Under the pieces are notes generated by a model, which saw nothing but the letters and a program-made list of their open reading frames with translations, had not been told where the DNA came from and ran no database searches. 64,000 nucleotides of DNA, from assembly GCA_000507305.1 (NCBI GenBank), contig DF239286.1, positions 1 through 64,000 on the forward strand, given 5' to 3'. The position numbers were made by a program, and so were the translations under genes. The DNA comes from Breviolum minutum Mf 1.05b.01 (Eukaryota > Sar > Dinophyceae > Suessiales > Symbiodiniaceae). Positions 57,332-64,000 of this stretch are shown one piece after another. Each line of letters starts with the position of its first letter. The first letter of the stretch is position 1.

Positions 57332-59430
57332 GTGTTCACAACCCCCCTTTGGAGCCCTTTAAAAGGGGGTATATATATATATCAATAGATATACCCACGT
57401 ATTATAAGGTGTATATGGGGTTGATTATTAAGGGTACCATCCCAAAATTACCACTGTTTTCCCTTATGACATAGATTTAGCCCTCTCTAACAAGATGTTC
57501 AGATCAAACAAATATCATGTTTTGGCGAGGCTTTACGCTGAGAGCCCATTGGTGGTGAACTGGACGCGTGGAACCTCAAAAGTATCTTTCAAAGAAAAAG
57601 GGAAGGGGATGTGTCTTGAAAACAGGAAAACTGGATGGTAGGACTCGTAGAAGTGACGAATCTCATGGAAGTTATTCTGCATGATTTTAAGTTTGAGGAT
57701 GATAAAATGATAACTGTACATGTTCGGAAGTTTCTGAAGATTAGGTGATTCAAAGTGACCTCTTCATCCCCTATGTAAAATTTTGGTCACTTAACCATCC
57801 CCCAAAGGTCACCAGCAGAATTGCCAGGGGGGATATTCCTTCATTTAATGAATTCAAAAGTTACCCATCCTTTGCCAAACAAGATGATCCAAATCGTTTT
57901 GGATTGCCTCGGAGGCTTCGGTCATTCCCAAGTCCTGAGAATGTTTGGTGAAGCATCTTTTTTGATTGGTGAAGTTGGTGGACGTTGGCATTACATGGCG
58001 TTTTTTTTAAAAGTATCCAATTGTGGGTAGTTTAGGATTTTGGTTGAAATGAGTCTTCCGAAAAGAAAGCCTGAGGGAATGGACAAATCACCAAGATTGA
58101 GGAGAAATTGACTACTGACAGGGAAGCGATGAAGGAAGTTCTGCGGAGATTCCATGTATGTCCAAGCGGAAATCCAACAAATTCGTTGGGGCTGAGCCAT
58201 CACTGGATAGCTGATCGATGAGAATAAAGTATTCTCTGTCTTCAAGAACTCGACCAATGACGACACACCCAAGAGTTACGGAATTAGAAATGAAGGTTTG
58301 GAAGATGATGTTCCTTTTCATTCCAAGGTGATTTTTCAGGTTCCATCTTAGATATCTTAGTATCCATTTTGTTTTCGTTCATTAGCCTTCAGCGTAAGAG
58401 CAAACGCTTGATTTTATTCTGTGTTGTGGACAGTTCAAGGGTCGGTCGAGACCCGTTCGTTTCCCATGTTGATGGTCATACACTTCATACACCTCCTTGG
58501 CATTGGAGCTGCATGATTTTTATCTATGTTTCTTATCTTATTCCCAGCTGCTAAATGAAATATGGTATGTTTTTTTTGCCGGAACATAAGACACTCACCT
58601 GGTCATTGCTTCCCCCAGTGGAAAGGGACAAGTCACATATATCTTGTCGCCAAGGTCCAGTTGGACGCCTGAAAATCAACCCTTGACCTTGGAGGCTTTG
58701 TTGGGTCGCTATGCTCAGAGGACTTTGATCCCAAAAAAAACACAAAAACGGCGATGATGAGGAAACAATCCCATGTTGTTCCTAAAAGATTCGGTTGGAT
58801 GAGAAGATGCAGTTTAAAGTCGATGGGTTTTTTCTAATATAACTAACATATTTTACCTGGGCAAAAGGAAGATCATCTTCAAACGTGCCGGCTGGGAGGG
58901 GAGATGTTAGTTTCCGGGAGGGTGCATATATAATTTCTATTAACTTCTTATGTTGGACCGGATCTACCCCAAACCTCTTGCATGAACCGGTTTTTGTGGC
59001 TTGAGATTCCCGATCCCAACAAAATGTCATGTCATCCTGGTGGTGACGAGCAAGCATCTTGGCTTGGGAGGTATGTTAAGCTTCAGGATTCAGATGAAGT
59101 CACGGATTTTCGGCAGCAAACTGGATCAACATGCCGAACATAGCCCGTGAAATGCATGGATTTTGTTTGATGTTTCCGTGGTTGCAATTGCTAGAAAAAA
59201 AAACATCCCACCAAATAAAGGACCACAGATTCGTTGAATGTTTTAGCACTTGAGCAATTCAGGAAGGATGCCCTTCAAAAACAATTCATACTTCTACCAC
59301 TTGTTTGGAATCAGAACATTATCATTTTAACATACCTCAACCTAAGCTCACAGCATACCACAACCAAATCTCCAACCACTCCATGTTTGAGAAACCTCTC
59401 CTCTCCTGTGTGTGAACCGAGCCAGCCGCC
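57332..59430. other. non-coding DNA with one degenerate MITE
   Basis: A worn family A element lies at about 58838-58925 (AACTAACATATTTTACCTG to ATGTTAGTTTCCGGGAGGGTG), and the dispersed repeat at 58985-59055. No convincing gene. Confidence 0.4.
58838..58925. repeat. MITE family A, degenerate copy
   Basis: The right arm (GATGTTAGTTTCCGGGAGGG) is clear, the left arm is reduced to AACTAACAT and ACCTG. Confidence 0.4.
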
Positions 59431-59508
59431 ATGGTTCGACAGCATGGGGTGGAGCTACACTTGCCCTGCGAAGCGCCTTTCACAGGCGAATTTTTTCGAG
59501 AAAATGCG
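59431..59508 (+). CDS. candidate first coding exon with Kozak-like start
   Basis: GCCGCCATGG surrounds ATG 59431. Twenty-six codons follow (MVRQHGVELHLPCEAPFTGE and on) and end in phase 0 at GCG|GTAAGT, a consensus donor. No domain recognised. A second frame of this segment is open as well. Confidence 0.3.
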
Positions 59509-59836
59509 GTAAGTTTGGGGTGGCGAATCTATCAGGACGATGAAAACCCCAAAATCATCCAAAATCCGTGAAAACTGAATATCAATTTCTTGCCTGGAAG
59601 TAGCCTGACTGATAGGATTTTTAACTTTTTGGTCCATATACCGTATTTTACCCTAAAATACATCCCTCAAGTTCTAAGTAAGCCACAACAATGCGGACCC
59701 AAATGTGGTAGGCTTGGGGAGATGTGGTAGGCTTGGGGAGGCTTTTTTCATCTTGTCTCATTCGCGTGGAATTGCCATTTGGGTGGAAGTCCCGGTTCTT
59801 CTCCCCCGCTACGGGGGGCATGGGCTTGGCTAAAAC

Positions 59837-59947
59837 GGCGCCCCATTGTCCTCTACGCTGATTGCCTGGAGAGCCATGACGTTACCGTTGCCGGAGGATA
59901 GCATGCTGGATGCACACGTTTCAGGCACACATTTTGCGGGCGTTTAA
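59837..59947 (+). CDS. candidate terminal exon
   Basis: A 36-codon frame reads GAPLSSTLIAWRAMTLPLPE and ends DAHVSGTHFAGV-stop. GC-rich against its surroundings. No acceptor is obvious, so this may be part of a larger decayed piece. Confidence 0.22.
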   Translation, partial: GAPLSSTLIAWRAMTLPLPEDSMLDAHVSGTHFAGV

Positions 59948-60457
59948 ATGGTCCTAGATCTGATAGGTGTTTCTTGATTTTAGCTGCTAGGTACATGAAG
60001 TTGTTGCTTGGGATTTGTCAGCTGTGTGAGGTGCATAGCTTGACCCCTTGGATTGTTGCAGTCGTATGATAATTGTGATAGGATCATTAGCCAAGAGTTG
60101 GGACAATGCTGGACTATGTGGCACACCACCTCATGCACTCTCGCACCTGGCTTTATTCACGTGAATAAAATCTCTTTAGGTCGCGTCCATTGGTGATGAC
60201 CGGATCGTAGTATGGTAGTTTTCATCCTGACCCTGCAGGCGAAGAAGGGAACTTCACGCTGAACGTACATGACACTTGGAGAATTTGCGGGCACACACCT
60301 GGGGCAGTGATTTGAACGTTTGCTCTTCATAACATCCCATAAGGAAGATTCCGGATTTGAGCTCAGGTGACTCCCACAACTTTGGGGATTTTGGGGTTAA
60401 CAAAAACACCAAGCGCATGTTTTGGACGCTGTTTCTCCTAGCGTCCAATTTCACCAG

Positions 60458-60525
60458 GAAGGCATGAAGGGCAAAGACTTTCTGAATCTGGTCCGCGCGG
60501 TCCTGTGGAATGCCAACAAATCAAG
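60458..60525 (+). CDS. candidate internal exon
   Basis: The acceptor CAATTTCACCAG is followed by EGMKGKDFLNLVRAVLWNAN and a Lys/Ser end. A GC-type donor (AAG|GCAACT) is possible. The reading is a convincing amphipathic segment but matches nothing I know. Confidence 0.3.
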
Positions 60526-60738
60526 GCAACTGAAGTGTTATTTTTCCCACGAACTATTCCAGCAAGAAACGGACATGTGACATGTTGTTGAATGGATGTC
60601 GCAAAATCCATCAAATTTTCGATTGAGAAGTTGAGAACAGAAAAATGGAGAGCAGACAATACATGAAGTTGGTATGTAAAAAATGGGTTGGTTTTGGTTG
60701 TCCAAGGGTTAAAGTGGACCGACAAAAGGTTGCCAGAT

Positions 60739-60849
60739 TACCCTCCCCAAAACTAACATAGCACCTGAAAATCGATGGTCGGAAGACGATCGTTTCCTTT
60801 TGGGGCCCAGCATCTTTTCAGGTGCGACCTGTTAGTTTCAGGGAGGGTA
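60739..60849. mobile_element. MITE family A, best-preserved copy
   Basis: TACCCTCCCCAAAACTAACA at the left and GTTAGTTTCAGGGAGGGTA at the right pair over about 35 bases, including CACCTGAAAAT and TTTTCAGGTG. Ends TA...TA are consistent with a TA target duplication. No coding capacity. Confidence 0.75.
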
Positions 60850-60869
60850 CTCCTTCAAGTAAACCTAGC

Positions 60870-60992
60870 TACTGTTGATGGTTCAGAAATCCGGTAAACT
60901 CACCGCCTGGGATGTAACAATCCTTGGAAATAATGGGACAAACTACCAACCTCAACTGGTGAGTTTACCGGAGGTCTGAACCATCAACAGTA
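60870..60992. mobile_element. MITE family C, best-preserved copy
   Basis: TACTGTTGATGGTTCAGA at the left and TCTGAACCATCAACAGTA at the right are near-perfect inverted ends, with CCGGTAAACTCACC and GGTGAGTTTACCGG pairing further in. It lies 20 bases after a family A element. Confidence 0.75.
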
Positions 60993-62106
60993 TAGCCGGT
61001 TGGGTACAAGCTCTGTGGTTCCATCAGGTGGAGAGAGAAGTTGACCATCACGCATTAGATGGTGCGCGACCTGGGGGTGTACCAAGTTTTTGGGCGCGTC
61101 GAAAAGATTCCTTGTTGGGTAGAATCAAGACATGGGTTGGATCTCAGTCCCAACCCAAGCCACCAAATCCACCACGGGTCGGCCAAAACTTCAAGATAAG
61201 TTGAAATGATACGGTGTATCTATTTCATAGGCTGCCAAAAAGCAGATGACTCCCGATCTCCAACGCACCAATTTGTTCTGTGTATTTTTTGGTTGTGTCC
61301 CTGGCACACGGCGCCTCAGGAACAGCTTTATCATGCAGCTCCGTCCTTCAAGGTTTTTTTAGGCGTGGGGTGAGTTGTTTTTGTCCGCATGTATTATCGC
61401 AGCTTTCGGTTTGGTACCTATTTCCTGATATTGGTCAAGGGCCGGCATTCGAGTTCATTTGAGAGCAAACATAGGTGCATTTGAGTGCTTTGGAATGAAG
61501 TTCAGTGAAGGCCTACTAGGCACAATTCAGTGTAAATCACTCTAGTAGCCACTCGTCATGTGGTTGGACCAGGCCCTGCTTGGAGGTGCTTCTGGCCTGG
61601 GACCAAGGAACTTCATGCCACCCCCAACGCACCCACAGTCCACGGTTTGAAACTTCTGACTGTGTAAAATTTTGTTTTGGCTCCTGTTGCCTCAGGAGTC
61701 AGCAGGTTTGTTTTTTGAATTCGAGTTGTCCATGAAGATACTTTTGCCCGTAAGTTTTTACCAGGAGGCCAGTGAGATCCAGCCATGATTTACACACACA
61801 GCACCCCGCCATCGGGCGTCGAGGCCCGACATCGTCAGCGAGTTTTATTGCATGTGGTCGTGGTATGTCGTGGTCGTTAGCGCACGACTGCTCAGACTGG
61901 ATGTGCTTCATGGCTGAGTGCTTCAATTATAAAAATGTTATTGACATGATGCTGTGGTAGAATGATGCAATGATAGCCTGCTTATTTCAGTCAAGCACAC
62001 CATGGTTCGTTGAAAATAAAGTCCCTGTTGCCTGTTGCCTTTATTTCACTCAAGCACACCATTTCTGATATTTTCGTCCCTGTTGCCTTCGGAGTCCCTG
62101 TTGCCC
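60993..62106. other. non-coding DNA, one minus-strand open frame
   Basis: Mostly unassigned. Duplicated TCAAGCACACCAT and TCCCTGTTGCC blocks occur at 61990-62100. See the separate minus-strand entry for 61699-61926. Confidence 0.4.
61699..61926 (-). CDS. open frame, possible exon on the minus strand
   Basis: A 75-codon frame reads AIKLADDVGPRRPMAGCCVC and then TYGQKYLHGQLEFKKQ with good protein character. No splice borders or domain are identified, and the + strand is also open. Confidence 0.2.
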   Translation of the reverse strand: MKHSAMKHIQSEQSCANDHDIPRPHAIKLADDVGPRRPMAGCCVCKSWLDLTGLLVKTYGQKYLHGQLEFKKQTC

Positions 62107-62475
62107 ATGTCGTCCACGTCGTCCCTCCAAGTGGACCAAGCATTGCTCATGGAGCTCTACTGCCTCATGGATGTAGAAGGCGCAGCGTCATTCATGGCAT
62201 CCGAAGGCGCAGCGTCATTCATGGCAAACGGTGAGAACGCCCTGAAGCCGATTCTTGGCAGCGATTTGCACATGCAGCCTTTTCTCCAATTCACAAAAAA
62301 AGGAGCCACAGTCTTTTTCCAGGCAACCCCCTCCAATCATGATGCATGGGAGAATCTTTGTGGCTACTGTTGTGGGTTTGCTTCGCTCAGGTTGTTGAAG
62401 ATTTTGGCTGGGCTTTCGGAGTCCTATCCGACGGTGGCAGAGATCACGAAGGAGTCTCTCATTTGCAGTAGTTAA
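62107..62475 (+). CDS. small unidentified protein (122 aa)
   Basis: ATG 62107 opens 122 codons. After MSSTSSLQVDQALLMELYCL there is an in-frame duplication of EGAASFMA, then an ordinary mixed composition (FLQFTKKGATVFFQATPSNH, Cys-rich GYCCG). An upstream ATG at 62035 extends it, but that part overlaps repeated TCCCTGTTGCC blocks, so the later start is preferred. The opposite strand is open for 96 codons, which lowers confidence. No family recognised. Confidence 0.33.
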   Translation: MSSTSSLQVDQALLMELYCLMDVEGAASFMASEGAASFMANGENALKPILGSDLHMQPFLQFTKKGATVFFQATPSNHDAWENLCGYCCGFASLRLLKILAGLSESYPTVAEITKESLICSS

Positions 62476-63196
62476 TATTTGAAGTGTAGATCTAGTTCCA
62501 TGCATGGATTTTCAGTCCAGATGCATGGATTTTCATTCCAGATCCTCCTCCCCAACGAACATGGTCACGACTGTTCACAACATTGAACTTGCAATGGGGA
62601 CCATTGCAAGATGACATTCATGAGCATTCTGAGGCATTATGGGTGTGGCGTTGTGGTTGTGGCGAAAGAAGAAGCGGAGAAGAACCCAGTGTTGAAGCTT
62701 CTGAGCTGAATTTGATTTAAACAGACCCTGCCCCCGCCGTAACTGTAACTTGGGTCCGCACGGACCCGATAAGAGTTCGGGGTCCTAAGGGGTCTGTTCA
62801 AAAGGGCCTGTTTAAAATTTCTTAGATTCAAGCCGGGCACAGTTGTAGCCTCCCATGGATGAAAGAATACTTTTTGCACAGCAGTTGTGAGTTTTTTTTT
62901 GGAAGTCGCTGTTCATTTTGTTCATTTTGTGGTTTTCCTAAGGGCCAAGATTATTACATAGAGTTCAAATGTGGCATTCATGGCACTTGCCCCTGATCGT
63001 TTCCCACAAAGAACGACCGAGGTTTGCATTGGACCATCTCGTGGACACGACGGTGGAACAGTTTGCAGAGTGGAGTGACGAGCCTCGGCTCTGAGTTTGG
63101 TGGTAGTGGTTCCGACCTGGAGTTCCCATGAAGTGAATGAGTTCTGATCCCCAAACCCCTTTTCATGACGAATGATTCCAAACAAGACCACGGGTA
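62476..63196. other. spacer, coding strand uncertain
   Basis: GGATTTTCA-type direct repeats at 62505-62540. At 62980-63130 both strands are open (for example + KERPRFALDHLVDTTVEQFA), so a gene fragment is possible but cannot be assigned. Confidence 0.3.
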
Positions 63197-63628
63197 ATGA
63201 TTGAAATTAGCGGGGGTGCACTTGCACAGTGCCCTTGTCTTCCTCCCAAGGCATTGCCGCGCCTGACCCGAGCAAAATTTTTGGCCAGGGCGAGTCGATG
63301 GTATGGTGCACTCACCGTCCCGACCATGCTAATCCCCTACCACAAGAAGATTTTCATCGGGAAGTTGTCGCATTCAGGAGACCCGCCTTTTGTCATCGAA
63401 CATGGCAATGTCGGGTTCCAATACTATGGCCTGCACCTGACCCCGCTGGAGAACCATTGGTTTCAAACACCTGGGGCGGAGCATGGAGAAGTTCAACCTG
63501 GAGCGGAGCATGGAGAAGATCAACCTGGAGCGGAGCATGGAGAAGATCAACCTGGAGCGGAACAGGGAGAAGTTCAAACACCCGGAGCGGTCAACTCGCA
63601 GCTGACATCGGCATCGGCATCGACGTAA
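63197..63628 (+). CDS. unidentified protein with C-terminal PGAEHGEDQ repeats
   Basis: A 143-codon frame. Residues 20-90 (including YHKKIFIGKLSHSGDPPFVI and YYGLHLTPLENHWFQ) look like a folded domain. Residues 92-128 are four units of a 9-residue acidic repeat from a 27-bp minisatellite. ATG 63197 is the first in frame, but an acceptor-like CTTCCTCCCAAG at about 63250 means the real exon may begin there. A second + frame (63229-63777) is also open through the repeat, because a 27-bp unit keeps every frame. No family recognised. Confidence 0.38.
   Translation: MIEISGGALAQCPCLPPKALPRLTRAKFLARASRWYGALTVPTMLIPYHKKIFIGKLSHSGDPPFVIEHGNVGFQYYGLHLTPLENHWFQTPGAEHGEVQPGAEHGEDQPGAEHGEDQPGAEQGEVQTPGAVNSQLTSASAST
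63472..63579 (+). repeat. 27-bp minisatellite, four units
   Basis: Units based on TGGAGCGGAGCATGGAGAAG start at 63472, 63499, 63526 and 63553. The two middle units are identical and the last is diverged. Confidence 0.85.
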
Positions 63629-64000
63629 ACTCTCAGCTGGACATCGGCCCATCCTTTACATCGCACTCTCAGCTGGACGGACATCGGCACATAGTTTTGG
63701 AAGATGGAGAAAATTGGAGAAGATTGGACAGCGTGACGAAAAAGACCGGACGAAAAAGACCGGCGCTTGAGCATTAGAGGGGGCTGGGGAGCATTCATGT
63801 TGCAGGGTTTCAAACGCATGGTTGCAAGAGCTTGTAGACGCTAAGTGCGTGACGTGTTCACACTGGCCACTATAGTCGCACCTGCCTCTCCAAGGTCGTG
63901 ACCGACGCTGCATTTGGTCAACATGGCAGGCGCAGCTGAACATACTTTGCAGGAACAGGAGTTTAACGCCCTTGATTTTGAATGTTATGGGCTGGAACGC

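Overview
The window looks like nuclear DNA of a dinoflagellate, most likely a relative of Symbiodiniaceae. This is inferred from content only. The sequence is mostly non-coding and strewn with short inverted-repeat elements. Convincing coding pieces are small islands next to splice-like AG and GT/GC sites. There is a Ty1/copia element, a very long LINE with a fused DNA methyltransferase, and a Gly/Lys-rich repeat protein, all familiar from dinoflagellate genomes. No bacterial operons, rRNA, tRNA or CRISPR array was seen.

Layout. 1-5166: right-hand part of a Ty1/copia retrotransposon. Gag/protease and integrase are broken over several frames, the reverse transcriptase-RNase H ORF (904 aa) is intact, and a polypurine tract and probable 3' LTR follow. 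5167-13214: non-coding with several small fold-back elements. 13215-14582: an intact 455-aa Gly/Lys-rich repeat protein. 14583-31123: mostly intron-like or intergenic DNA, with fold-back elements, a six-unit 65-71 bp tandem array (17407-17814), a perfect 146-bp inverted repeat (26597-26742 / 27149-27294) and several acidic exon-like islands on the + strand.

31124-42344 is the centrepiece: a LINE of at least 11 kb. ORF1 (1650 aa) carries a complete-looking C5 cytosine DNA methyltransferase (motifs I, IV, VI, VIII, IX and X) near its start, a basic Gly/Lys stretch, and a C-terminal coiled coil typical of LINE ORF1 proteins. It ends at a UGA followed by CUA and continues in the same frame into ORF2. 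ORF2 has a 436-aa hydrophobic and Cys-rich leader, a 2A-like NPGP site, an APE-type endonuclease, a reverse transcriptase (YADN instead of YADD), one frameshift, a CCHC knuckle and an RNase H domain with all four acidic residues. ORF1 would bind element RNA, ORF2 would nick the target and copy the RNA, and the methyltransferase could modify element or host DNA.

42345-64000: fold-back elements (three families, several copies each), simple repeats, and more short exon-like islands, mostly on +. At the right end are two larger open frames (62107-62475 and 63197-63628), the second with a 27-bp coding minisatellite. The exon calls rest on reading-frame quality and splice-like borders only and are low-confidence. 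No host gene in the window could be named.
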